Shown here: in pieces, positions 44,806-56,561 of the stretch
Numbering within the stretch: the first letter of the stretch is position 1
Layout: the number at the start of each line of letters is the position of its first letter
NCBI GenBank assembly: GCA_036346255.1
Contig: CM070632.1
Span: forward strand, 53,208,896-53,272,895
Source: Ampelocalamus luodianensis
Lineage: Eukaryota > Streptophyta > Magnoliopsida > Poales > Poaceae
Direction: 5' to 3'
DNA: 64,000 nucleotides
The notes under the pieces: model-generated
What the model was told of the DNA's origin: nothing
Seen by the model: the letters and a program-made list of their open reading frames with translations, nothing else
The model's database searches: none
Made by a program: the position numbers and the translations under genes

Positions 44806-47800
44806 TGTGAGGACCCCAGTTTATTTGGCTTGTAATGCTTAACCAACCACCTGGCCCTAGCATCACAAATCAAATAAACCAAGTCTCGAGATATGTATAC
44901 TTCCCAGAAAGCAGTATACACACCTCACCACAAAATTATGCATCAACTCCATTCCAAACATAGAGTCCAAACATTACGCTACTAAGCAGAAAGTAAACAA
45001 CAGTAGAGTTATTACAGACAATGGCCGACTGGCCAAAAGATACACAAATAACAGAAGAACGACAGCGGAAGCAAAAGTGCCATAAGATGGCTATAAACAA
45101 AGCCAATCAGTGTGCCTTCAACCCACAAGGCATCCGCCAGGACCGCCAAGCCTAGTCGTCGAACACGGCTGCAAGACAAAACTCACGAAGTGAGGCCCTT
45201 GGGGCTCACCTTCTTCTCTCTGCAACAAAAACATTAAGCAAAGCAGCGAGTACAAAGATTGTCTTTGTACTCGCAAGACGACGTGTGAACTAGCGACTGT
45301 TCATATGCTACATGCAAGCTTATTTGGTGGAGGCCATATGTTTCATTTGCACAAAGCCAAATTTATTTGTAATAATGTAATCGATTCCAAGTCAAGTTTG
45401 CAATTCATTTCTTGTTGAAGTAATCTGAAATAAAGATAGATACAAGTAACCACCTAGAAGTGACTATCCCAATAGTCACCACAATATAGCACGAATCTCA
45501 GTTCGTACCACCTACAAGTTTTAATTTAAAAGGTTGTAGTCTAACTCTTGAAAAGCTTACCCAAGCGTGTCCATCACCTAGGACGAGGCTATTCGAATAG
45601 TTTTTAACCTGCAGGGTGTACCATGTACCCACACTTGGACCGCCTTTAAGCCAAAGCACACTTAGAAGGTATCTTTGTACGACTAAGTCCTACGAGAATT
45701 TTTCCAATATTGTGTATTAACTACGAGCCGCTCGTATGGATAGAAATCCATACGCTTACATGGTAAAGCCGAAAAGGCAACTACCCACTCGAGGTAAAGC
45801 TTTTGAGACAACTACCATGCTCCCAACACCATCCCTCCTGCGACCTCCTGCGACCCGAGCCAATACACGCCAAAGTACTAGGTCAAGAGAGGTCCCATAT
45901 ACTCTAGTGTGGTTAGCATGCGCGAAATGCCCTGGATAAAAATTCACTCACAAGATGTTCGGTCCTTAATTGACCCGAGCACCTTTCGATCCACACCCAT
46001 GATCACACCAATATTACCATTGTGCCGCGTCTAAATCGTTTTGTTTTCGTTTTAGTTTTGCAATTAACATAGCACAAGATGGATCATAAGAACAATAATA
46101 ATTTTATGTGATCAAAATCATCGACTAAGTCGATGATCGCCCAAATCTGGAAGCTAAGCATGGCTAAGCAACCGAACTCAGTAAACTACTAAGTGATAAG
46201 AATTCATCCAACGAACTCTAATCACAGCAAATAACCTAGGCTCAGGTAGTAGAGATCAATGTTTTACCTACAGGATATGCAGCTACGGATTTAACTAATC
46301 CATTTAACACAAATTAAGCAATGCATACATACAGCTGAAACAAAATATTAGATTTTAAAATACTAGGATTAATCATGATCAAACTGCTTGCCTGACTGCT
46401 GTTGCTCAATAGGCTCAACCTGTTGCAGATGATCACTCTCGATAGAACCAGAACCGTCGCAATCTATCGATCGAGCAAAAGCAACGAATAAGAACAAATA
46501 ACACCGACAAAACTCGAACATTCAAAACCATCTAATGAGCACAACATTTATGCAGCAGCTAGAGCATGGTTTAACACAAATTTTAGAAACAGAGAACAAC
46601 TCCTTTTAATTTGTTATGAATTTTCTAGGAATTTTCTAAGCTAACAATACACATAAAGCATCATTTAATTATTTAACAAAATTTATGAACAGAAACAATA
46701 TCTAAAACCTATCCTAATAATTAGTACACTAAAAATGAAAATTTACAAAATTAGAATTACTGGATTTGGACAAATACTGAGATAGATATGAATTTTCTAA
46801 TTTGGAAAATACATAAAACACCATTTAATCAACTATCGATTTTTGATACAGAGACAAAGTGAAACCATTTTTAGTAAATAGCACATTTAAATGAAAATTA
46901 ATGAACTGGTTTCATGCGATTTGAAGAAAAATTGAATTAGTTATGAATTTTCTAAGTTTAAATGAATTAACAGTGCATCAGAAATCTATTTCGGATAAAC
47001 TAAAACATTTAATACTTTTTCTACTGCGTGCGCGGCTAGCCACGACCACGAACATGCGGGCGCGCGAGAAACGCCGACTGTGTCAACTTGACCGGTAGCG
47101 CCAACGGCGACGTCGAAGGCGTATTCTAAGAATACGTCTTCAGCTTATTCAGACGTACTCCTAACTTACAAGTACAGAGAAATACGCTTCTCCAAAGAGG
47201 ACACGTATTATCCAAGTTTACACAAACATTAACTGACAACATGGACCCACATGACAGAGACTCAGATGATAAATAACGATTGGATTAAAGTTTCTAAACG
47301 CGATTAACTCGGAGGCCCACAAGACGAGGATACAACTAAAGGACTTAATTAATGACTAAAGACGAGATTAGACCTAATAACGGCGGCTCGGCGGAGCTCC
47401 GCGTGTGGCTGCGGCGGCGAGGTGGAGGATCCGGAGCGGTTCCACTGGCTCGCGAGTGGCCTCACGATTGCTGCTGCACCCCACGAACACGATGGTGCCG
47501 TCACGAGCCAAATGGTCGTCGGAGGTGAGCTCGCGACGGCCGGAGGCGGAGAAGAAGCCACCGCTCCGAGGAGGAGATGCTACGGGCGCCAGGAGCCGGA
47601 AAGTGCGCGCGGCCGCCTCGACTCCGTGAAGGATAAGCCCAAGATAACGCCGGCGAAGAGGACCAAGGCGGTCGGATTGCCACGGCGGAACACCGTGCTC
47701 GGAGAAGAACCGGTCACGCCTCGGTGGCGCGCAAAGAACAAAATAAGATCACCGTTAGACTCGGTGAAGCAATGCGATCCTAAAGGACCAGCGCGAAGCT

Positions 47801-48955
47801 TGATACTTACTAGAACGCCAGAAGCTCGTGGGGCCGGGCTCACCGGAGCGGAGACGAAGACACCACCCTTGGCGATTCAGCGGGCGACAAGGATCGGGAT
47901 GGCCAAAATGGACGCGACCGAGTGTGGATCACGATGGTGAGGTTGTGGGCTCAAGGGCTACTCCAACGCGGCGGCGCGCCGTTTCTCTCCGACCAAACAA
48001 GAAATCGGGCGGAGATAGCACGAACGCAAAGGAGAAGAAGTGGGTGAGCTCGGGGCTTTATGAAGTCGCGCGATGCCTCCCGGCCGGACACGAGGGCATA
48101 AAGGTGGCGGCGATGAGGTGCGTGGCGCGCATGCGATCGCCCGAGCTCCGGTGAGACGCGGAGAAGACGAGGCGACATCGACAAGGGGACCCACTCGTCG
48201 ATGGCGACGGAAGCGGCGCGAGTCGGACCAAGTGTGGTTCAACGATTTGGTCCGACTCGATCAAGAAGATGTCGGCCGTTCGATCTAGAATGGACGGCCG
48301 AGATCGATGTATGCATTCGGACGGTCGACGAGGCAAGCAATGTGGATGCGATCTCCATCGGACGGTGATAGCCACGGGCTCGCGGTGCAGCTAAGCGGTG
48401 CGGTGAGCCAGCGACTCGGTCGGACTCGAGCGGAGGTCGAGTCCGAGCAGAGAACGATGATTCAGATTTGAATTCAAAAGGCTGAGCATGTTTGGGAATT
48501 TTTAGAGATAGCTCGAGCTCCAAAATTCTGAAATTTTTATGGGAGCTTACAGGGACAGAGGACAACCTTATGTGATTTTTCCAGGAATTTTCATGCACTA
48601 GATTTCTCCCAAGAAAATTCACAAGCTGCTGTCCAGAGGTTTGACCAGATTTCTAAACTGGGTTGACTTGGCCATTTGAAATAGCAAACAAAATTTAAAA
48701 ATTGTGAAAATTTTCAGGGAGGTAGCTAAGATGGTCAAAATAATAGGAAAAAAAATTCCCAGAGGATGATCACAAGCTTGAGGTTGATAATTTTGTTGAC
48801 AACAACTATCATTCACAAGAATTTAATTCTAGAAAATGGAAGTTGCTAGGGGAAAATTTAGAAAACTTCCAAATGATTTCATGAGGCATCAAAAGTTTTT
48901 ATTTCTCATCATAATTTACATTTGAAACACAAACCCTAACTTTAGGGCTGTTACA
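44806..48955 (-). mobile_element. Solo LTR, 4150 bp, gypsy-like long LTR
   Basis: On the + strand it starts TGTGAGGACCCC and ends GGGCTGTTACA. It is flanked by a perfect CAAAT duplication (44801-44805 and 48956-48960). The right tandem copy has a single uninterrupted CAAAT at 51736-51740, the empty site. No gag or pol was recognised, so it is either a solo LTR left by recombination or a non-coding long element. It shares the 'ggctattcgaatagtttt' core with the LTR at the right window edge, which supports a common gypsy-type family. The orientation is inferred from the TGTAACA-style start on the minus strand. Confidence 0.88.
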
Positions 48956-49285
48956 CAAATCTTCTTTTTATTTAGATCACTGCAACCTGGTTTTTACCCC
49001 TGCGGTTATCCTTTTGTGTTGGTTTTTGATATTGCAGGCTACTTTTCCTTGTTGGGCTTGAAAAACATGGTAAGGAGGAGCACCCCTGCGAGGCATGAAG
49101 GCTCTATGGTTCCATTTACGTAACTGTCAAGTAGTTCTAGTGAACGATGGTTAACTTTGTTTTATAATTAAAAAGTGAGGTATATATGCATAGCCAATAA
49201 AACCTGTTTACATTTGGAAATGGTATTCCTGTTATATGTGACATTTTGAGGACTCACCTCCTGTGGGACCTCTATCTCACCTTAA

Positions 49286-49404
49286 GGCCTTGTTTGGTTG
49301 GGCTAAAATCCCTGCTCATCCACATGGATGGGCCGGGATTTTAGTTCAAATTTTCAGCCTATCTACATGGATTTTGGCTGGGAATAAACTTCCCAAACAA
49401 GCCC
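49286..49404. mobile_element. Tourist-type MITE, intact (119 bp)
   Basis: The ends are GGCCTTGTTTGGTTGGGC and, reversed, GGGCTTGTTTGGGAAG, with TAA on both sides (49283-49285 and 49405-49407). These are standard Tourist (PIF/Harbinger) features in grasses. Confidence 0.85.
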
Positions 49405-50200
49405 TAAAGGTTGCATTATAGGCGATCGCTGGCCATGAGCAACTAGTCAAATTTTCTTTTTGTCCGTAGCACGGATGGAAGCAGATAGGGTGCTATGACG
49501 GGTATCAACACATTTTTCAATTTTTTGCTAGTACAATATTCAACCGATTTCTTTTCCCCAAATCAGTTAAATTTTGAGCACGTGGATCTCCTCCCACCCA
49601 CCAACTAATATATATTCCCCCACCCTCCCTAACCCTAGACGACACCTCCTCCTCCTCTCCCGCATAGGTGTCCCGCACATTGTCTTCACCTCCCACACGG
49701 CCACCCCTCCTTTGGTCTGGACACAAGAGCGACCACTGCCTCTAGCGTCAGCAAGAGAGCATGCGGTGGATGGGTGCATCCATTGGCGGGTGGCGGCGGC
49801 GGCGCACGCCGGAGATGGAGGTGGAGACGGAGGTACATAGATCTCGGAGTACACCCAACGGTGAGAAAATTGATTAAAATACAAAAAAAAAAATCTATTT
49901 TTTCCTTTGAGGAAAATCTTACCTTTTTAAAAAAAGAAAGGTGAGGAAATGATACAAAATCATATACATGAACTGATACTAGCGGCCATTGAAACCAAAA
50001 TCACAAATGAACTAACCGGCCCTAACATTCACAACCAAATGAACTATCTGTATCTGCTGCAAAAATTCTTTCAATGTCACTCATGATGCACAACAGGTAT
50101 GCATTTTGATCTTCATCAAGCTGATTGATTTTGAGAGCTGTTGCTCTCTCTCGCGTTCAATGTTCTATCAAGTATTTGCTATCTTGTATCTTTCGCAAAC

Positions 50201-50333
50201 ATGATCTCTTGTCTTTGAAATCGCACATAACGTGTCCACAAAGAAGCGCAAGGAGATAGTGGAGCGTGATGCACAGCTTGACATTGTGGCCACCAACAAG
50301 CTTGCTAGGCTTCGCAGCCATGAGGATGAGTGA
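50201..50333 (+). pseudogene. 60S ribosomal protein L32 last-exon fragment, right copy
   Basis: Near-identical to the left copy from the 'gcacataacgtgtcc' stretch to TGA 50331-50333. The first 20 bases after the ATG differ and include one extra base, so the ATG is out of frame with the L32 tail. Confidence 0.88.
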
Positions 50334-51941
50334 AATATTTCGAATAGTAGTAGTTTTGGATTGTTCTCCTGTAGTAGACTTGTCTTGTATCAGAAATTCT
50401 ATTTTCCTTTCTGTTTGCTTCAGGATTCGATATTGTTAACCATCTTGCGATCGGTAATGATTTTGACTGGCAATGTATGATTACCATCCTACAATCTCGA
50501 GTATAGCAATTTATTTTGATGTGAAAGAATGTGGATTGCCCCTGTTTATCAGCAATGGAAAAATTATGCTTGCCACTTTTGCATGGTATGGCAATACGAG
50601 AATTTTTATCTTGTGCTTTGACATGTCATATATGAACCTTATTAGGCTATGCTGTTCAGTTTATGAGCTCTATTTGTAGTGCACTCCGGCCAAGCTGTGC
50701 TAAAATGCTTAACGGATTCAATTTGTCTTTGTAGTCATCCTCTGGTTGTCACAGTGAGGAGTGTCCTGCTGCTTCCCTGATCTCAATGGGTGTTGATGTA
50801 ATGTTTTATTTAATTAGTTTGGAGTAAAAATTTTGAACGTAGGTGAAAAGATGGCACATGGCTCAACATGACAAAAAAGCACAAGATAACTGAAATCAAT
50901 TTATGAAACTGTTATAAGTTAAATAATACGAAAAAAGATTAAAGTCACAAAACAAGGGTAGTGCGATCTTTTTACAAAGATCATTATCGTTTCTGTAGTT
51001 GGAGTCAACTTTCTAACCAAACATCCCTTCAAACTGCTCCAACTTTTCATAGGAGTGGATCTAAGAGTGAAGCTAGAGTTAGAGCTGAAAAAACTTAGAG
51101 CAGAGCTATACCAAACATGCCCTAAGTCCAAGCAATCAAGGGCAAAGTTGTCATAATGACAACTAAGTGATGAAGAAGCTTTCTTTCAGATGTCCTACAA
51201 CATATTTACAAGAGGATAAACAACGATTAATTAATAGACCCTAATTAATACACATGAACAAAAGGTAAGAAATTGGCAGAGAATGTAATTTGAGCTTGCT
51301 TGTCATTACATTCGGAATCAGAGGAGACTTCATCGACATGAGTAGTTTCAGCAGACCCTGAAGTGTCACGAGATGCTACGAAACAAAAGAACAATGGAAG
51401 ATATTAATATACAAAAGGAAAATAGTATGCTTCATCGACTCGGTGAAAAGAATAGATTGATGCCTTGATCGATTACCTTCTTGCATGTTCCTCGCACCAT
51501 GCCAATCCTGGAGACACATTGTTTGCAAATTGCAACCTAGCATAGAATGGCTATCAAATATCAATACACCAAGGCTCAAACAAGGCACATAATGACTATC
51601 AAATATCAACACACCAGTAGGCGGTAGCTAGCAAGTAGCAACTTATCGGGCTGGGCTGCCCATGAATAGGTCTAGTCAGCAGTCAATTTGTTTTAGATTA
51701 CTGAGATGTTGCATCTCAGGTGCACGACGTTGAGGCAAATCTTCTTTTTATTTAGATCACTGCAACCTAGTTTTTACCCCTGCGGTTATCCTTTTGTGTT
51801 GGTTTTTGATATTGCAGGCTACTTTTCCTTGTTGGGCTTGAAAAACATGGTAAGGAGGAGCACCCCTGCGAGGCATGAAGGCTCTATGGTTCCATTTACG
51901 TAACTGTCAAGTAGTTCTAGTGAACGATGGTTAACTTTGTT

Positions 51942-52014
51942 AATTTCGGGGCGGCGGCGTGTGGAGGACCGGCTCGAGCGGAGGCGGCGGCGCGCAGCTG
52001 GCTCTCCCGGCAAG

Positions 52015-52060
<46 letters not shown>

Positions 52061-52346
52061 GAAGGGCCGCGGTCATTTTTTTAATGCTCGACGCAGAGAT
52101 GCGTGGCGCCGAGGTCGGCGCCATGAGTCACGCGCCGAGGTAACACTGACTTCGGCGCCGTGAGTCATGGCGCCGAGGTACCGCCTGTTGGCTGCCGGTG
52201 GCTAGGGTTCGCACCTCGGCGCCATGACTCACGCGCCGCAAGCCAGTGTTACTTCGGCGCCACCCCGGGTCCAAAACTGGAAATAAGACTAGTAGGGGTA
52301 TAAATGTGCGTTTTTTACGAAAAAAGGGCTAAATTGAAAAAAATTC
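51942..52346. mobile_element. GC-rich foreign insert with (GA)n and a long hairpin
   Basis: Present only in the right tandem copy, where it replaces the 140 bp equivalent to 49161-49300. It contains a (GA)n run at about 52016-52056 and repeated 'cggcgcc' and 'gagtca' motifs. Arms of about 48 bp at 52132-52178 and 52213-52261 are inverted repeats of each other. The closing text ('aaaagggctaaattgaaaaa') is common in grass transposon flanks. No gene is visible and its superfamily is not determined. Confidence 0.6.
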
Positions 52347-52450
52347 GGCTAAAATCCCTGCTCATCCACATGGATGAACCGGGATTTTAGTTCAAATTTT
52401 CAGCCTATCTACATGGATTTTGGCTGGGAATAAACTTCCCAAACAAGCCC
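52347..52450. mobile_element. Tourist MITE, truncated duplicate
   Basis: Matches 49301-49404 but has lost the first 15 bases, including the left terminal repeat. The right end and its TAA (52451-52453) remain. Confidence 0.85.
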
Positions 52451-53010
52451 TAAAAGTTGCATTATAGGCGATCGCTGGCCATGAGCAACTAGTCAAATTT
52501 TCTTTTTGTCCGTAGCACGGATGGAAGCAGATAGGGTGCTATGACGGGTATCAACACATTTTTCAATTTTTTGCTAGTACAATATTCAACCGATTTCTTT
52601 TCCCCAAATCAGTTAAATTTTGAGCACGTGGATCTCCTCCTACCCACCAACTAATATATATTCCCCCACCCTCCCTAACCCTAGACGACACCTCCTCCTC
52701 CTCCTCCTCCTCTCCCGCATAGGTGTCCCGCACCGCTGTCTTCACCTCCCACACGGCCACCCCCTCCTTTGGTGCTGGACACAAAGACGACCACTGCCTC
52801 TAGCGTCAGCAAGAGAGCATGTGGAGGATGGGTGCATCCGTTGGCGGGTGGCGGCGGCGGCGCACGCCGGGGATGGAGGTGGAGACGGAGGTACATAGAT
52901 CTCGGAGTACACCCAACGGTGAGAAAATTGATTAAAATACAAGGAAAAATCTATTTTTTCCTTTGAGGAAAATCTTACCTTTTTTAAAAAAAGAAAGGTG
53001 AGGAAAAGAT

Positions 53011-53373
53011 CGGCATGTCATGCTGTGCGGGGAATGTTTTGTCTTGTAGACTTGTACTATACATGACACACGGAAATATATACTGTCAAATTTTATCAAC
53101 ACTCCACACAAGGAGAAAAGGTGCTCCCGAAAAAGAAAGGAAAGAGTCCAAACGCAAGAAACTCCTCCCAAACAGAAAGGGGAGGAGGAGCAGGACCAGA
53201 TAGATAGATAGAACAGGTCACCAGTCCGTCAGTCACCCCCCGGCTTACCCTGGGGCCTCTAGCTCTAGGGGAGAGAGAGAGAGAGAGAGAGGAGTGGGGG
53301 TGGTAGATGAGTGAGTAGCGGTGGCTGGGACGACCACATCCACCTGCGAAAGAGAAGGAGGAGGAGGAGGGGA
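53011..53373 (+). promoter_or_regulatory. Proximal upstream region and leader of the B3 gene
   Basis: The only non-duplicated sequence upstream of the B3 start codon. It contains a GATA-repeat (agatagatagatag, 53199-53212), a (GA)n run at 53270-53292, a CATGC motif at 53025-53029 and a purine-rich leader. CATGC is the core bound by IDEF1 itself in rice; one copy of a 5-mer is weak evidence. No clear TATA box was found. Confidence 0.4.
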
Positions 53374-56300
53374 ATGGGGCAAATGGGAGGCGAGGGCAAG
53401 CCCGGCGGCGACGGCGGCGGCCACCACCAACACCAGTTCCAGTACCAAGCTCTCCTCGCCGCCGTTCACACCATGACTGGGCAGGGGCAGCAGAACCCCA
53501 ACCACACCATCCCCTTTCCCCTTCCTCTACCTTTCCCCGCGGGTCAGTACCCCTCCTCATTGTTTCCTATCCTAATTGGAGTCTTGCGCGTTCACGTACA
53601 TTGCTGCCCAAGTGCGCGCTGTAGAAAGGATGTCGACTCCATTCCCTCGCTCGATTTAGCGGGGTATGCTAACCCCTTCCAAATTCGATCCTTTATCGAT
53701 CGATCTACCATTATGTGCCTTGCCTGTGAAATCTTCAGCTGCTCTCTGGCTGGCTCATTCTCTAGTACCATTTAGTTTTGGGCTAATATGGTATGGTGCG
53801 GCATTTCCTTCAATTTTGCTACTCCACTGGTGATTGGGAGGTTTTGGAGAGGGGAGAACAAGATACCTACTTCACTCATGTCGATGCGAGGATCATCATT
53901 ATACTCCCTCCATCTTTAGCTTGCTTACCCACTACATTATGTATGGCTAAGCCTGTCTCCCTTCAGTTTACTTTAATTTTCTTTCTTGTTACCTGCAGGA
54001 CCAGGAGCTGATGCCTCCACACACAATGCTGCTCAGCAGTCTCCGACTCCAAGGGGTTTCGCCGATTGGAGCGCATCCAGTGGCGCCTTCACGTCCCTTG
54101 CTGTGCAGGCCACTCCTGCCACCAGCAATGCCTTCCATCACAGCCTCTCCCCGTGCTATGCTTTCTGGACCCATTACATGCTTAACAAGAATGCATATTG
54201 CTCTTATCCTCCTGCACCTCATCAGGAGCACGCCCACACTTTGTGCCACAATGACAACCGGGCTAAAGATTCAGGTACATTTTACTGACCTCAGGGAGCA
54301 TGCAAAGCTACTTTCTTTTCTTCTTTTATTATGAAGAGGCAATATTGCATCGTGCCCGCTATTCTTTTGAACCAGAAGGGGAAAAAAAAAACAGAAACGG
54401 GACGTTTTTGTCCTTTCAAAAAACTAAAAAGAAATGCGCTTGGTTTTCATTGCTTTGAGCCACTAGGAGGTTCGATTGAGCTTATTTCATCTTGTATCTT
54501 ACTGTCGTTTATGTACCTCTGACCTCGGAGCAAGTACGTTGGTGAGGCATTTATATGTCAGTACATTGTTTGTGGTTGGATTGTATAGATAGTGGGTCTC
54601 AAGTTTCTAGTTCTTGCATTACACTGAGGCATTAACTAATAACCAGTCTTTCTCATTTGTCAATGACGGGCAGCTAATGGTGGGTTGCTATGTTCTTTCA
54701 CAAGATCACCTCAGTTTTTTACTATCCTATATAAACTACAGGTCCTGCATCCAGCTTTGGGGTTGAGTCTTTTACTACAACGTCCCTGGCACCAAACATT
54801 TGTGCTCACATGCCTCCCATAGAAGGACCCATATCTGCCAAGGAAACTGAGACTTCAGAGGTATAGATATGAACCCCTCAAGATTTGGAGAGACTTTCAG
54901 GATTGCATGACCCTGCCTAATGCATACTACTACAATGATGCCTACTACCCAGGATTTGCCTAGAGTAGTTAGAAGCAGTGATGAAAGGGAAACCAGAAAC
55001 AGCGGTGAACTTAAATGCGAGACAATTGACACTCTTCCAGAGTTGAAGCAAGGTCATGAAAGTTGTGCTACTGTGAGTAACACACTTAACATCCTTTCCA
55101 TATCTGATTTACCATACATATTTCTCTCCTTCATTGAATCTACATCGATGAATACAACAAAAAGAAGTAATGTCATAAGTATCCATTGATATATTTCCAC
55201 TTAGTTGATTCCACTGTAGTCATTGAACAAAATGGCAAATGAAGGATGCCAAATCCGTAGTAGTTCAGGACTTCGAGTAGCCGGTAAAGATGCATCGTCA
55301 GAACACTGATACAGTAAATGGACATATATTTCTATCATAATTAACAAGTTCTTTTCTTTTGCGTGTGCTGGGGACATGTGTGTCCATCAGAAATTCAACT
55401 CTGGAGAATACCAAGTCATTTTGCGCAAGGAGTTGACAAAGAGTGATGTTGGAAACGTTGGAAGAATTGTACTACCCAAGGTATATTCTATCATATGGTT
55501 CTGTGAGAATTATAGTGCAGTCTGAACTATGATTTGTACGATAATCGTCTGATTTTTTTTTCAGAAGGATGCAGAGGCTAGTCTCCCACCATTGTTCCTG
55601 AGGGATCCTGTGATACTACAGATGGATGATATGGTGTTGCCGGTTACTTGGAAGTTTAAGTACAGGTACTTTTTCAGTTATATTATGATTTATGACATCT
55701 TTCACATGCAAATTCTGAAAACAAAACGAATTACAATGGCTTAACAAGAGGTCATAAACTCTTTCTTGCGGAAGAACTGGGGGGTTGAAGGCATGGTATG
55801 CATTGATTTCCATTTCTTTCGGCAGTTAGAGTTCCACATTATGTCCCTATATTTGAAGGTTATAAAAGCAGTTCAGACAGCAGCTAGCAGGTGCCTGATT
55901 GCTATTTCCGGGTTGGTTGATGATAAGTAGTCACAGCATGGAGAAATTGATACATTTTCATATTGCTTGACACAAATGCTTACCCTAGCAATTACATTAT
56001 TACACTGATGAAATGTTATTTCAGGTTCTGGCCAAACAACAAAAGCAGAATGTACATTCTGGATGCTACAGGTATGCACCAACATGGAAGTAGTTACAGT
56101 TTTGGATATCTCCTGAGTATGAGGACGTTGATTGATTGAACTGTCCTATTCTTTTCGTCAGGTGAATTTGTGAAGACACACGGTCTTCAGGCAGGGGACG
56201 TCCTCATTATCTACAAAAACTCCGTGCCTGGCAAATTTGTATGCAAATTTTCTTTTCCCAGCTGCTCCGTTCATATACAAACTAATACTCTAAATCTGAG

Positions 56301-56561
56301 TTCAGCATTTATAGTTTGTAAATTTTAATTCTCTCTTTTGACAAAACTCATTGAAAATACTTAAAACAAAACTTCCTAATTTCACAAACAAATGGACCGT
56401 GATTATCCTGTTGTACTTACACCAAATTGCCAGTTCCATACATTTTGTTTTCCTGAAAACTATGCTAATATTTCATTCTATAACTTTTTTTGTTTTACCT
56501 TTTGTGTTATCTAAAGATTGTCCGAGGGGAGAAGGCCATCCAGCAGACAGCAAACCCCTAG
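53374..56561 (+). CDS. B3-domain transcription factor, IDEF1-like
   Basis: Nine exons join in phase: 53374-53542, 53999-54274, 54742-54860, 54953-55072, 55391-55480, 55565-55665, 56025-56071, 56162-56238, 56517-56561 (TAG). The product is 347 aa. The N-terminus is Gly/His/Gln-rich with FQYQALLAAV, as I recall for rice IDEF1 (362 aa). The B3 domain, about residues 233-340, reads YQVILRKELTKSDVGNVGRI, VLPKKDAEASLPPLF, WKFKYRFWPNNKSRMYIL, GEFVKTHGLQAGDVLIIYKN. This is the ABI3/FUS3/LEC2-type DNA-binding fold. IDEF1 is known to bind CATGC-type IDE1 elements and to switch on the early iron-deficiency response; the function here is inferred. A LEC2/FUS3-like paralog is the alternative. The intron before exon 4 is only 92 bp. 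Confidence 0.92.

Larger units (their letters stand above)
43052..49952 (+). repeat. Tandem duplication, left copy (with solo LTR inside)
   Basis: From tacaaaatcatatacatg at 43052 the sequence matches the right copy at 49953-53010 nearly base for base. Differences: a 4155-bp solo LTR plus target repeat (44806-48960) is present only here; a 42-bp stretch near 43200 is missing here; and 49161-49300 is replaced in the right copy. This copy keeps the intact Tourist MITE and the open L32 reading frame. Confidence 0.95.
49953..53010 (+). repeat. Tandem duplication, right copy
   Basis: It abuts the left copy directly, with the junction near 49952/49953, and repeats its content without the solo LTR. 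It carries a 405-bp foreign segment at 51942-52346. It ends with 'aagaaaggtgaggaaaagat' close to 53010, about 360 bp before the B3 gene start codon. Confidence 0.95.

Noticed and set aside
47405..48622. Several ORFs over 100 codons inside the solo LTR
   Set aside because: GC-rich, overlapping on both strands, no gag or pol text; expected by chance in this composition.
52016..53292. GA-repeat runs considered as GAGA-type regulatory elements
   Set aside because: One lies in a transposon-derived insert and the other in a leader; a simple repeat alone does not support a regulatory call.
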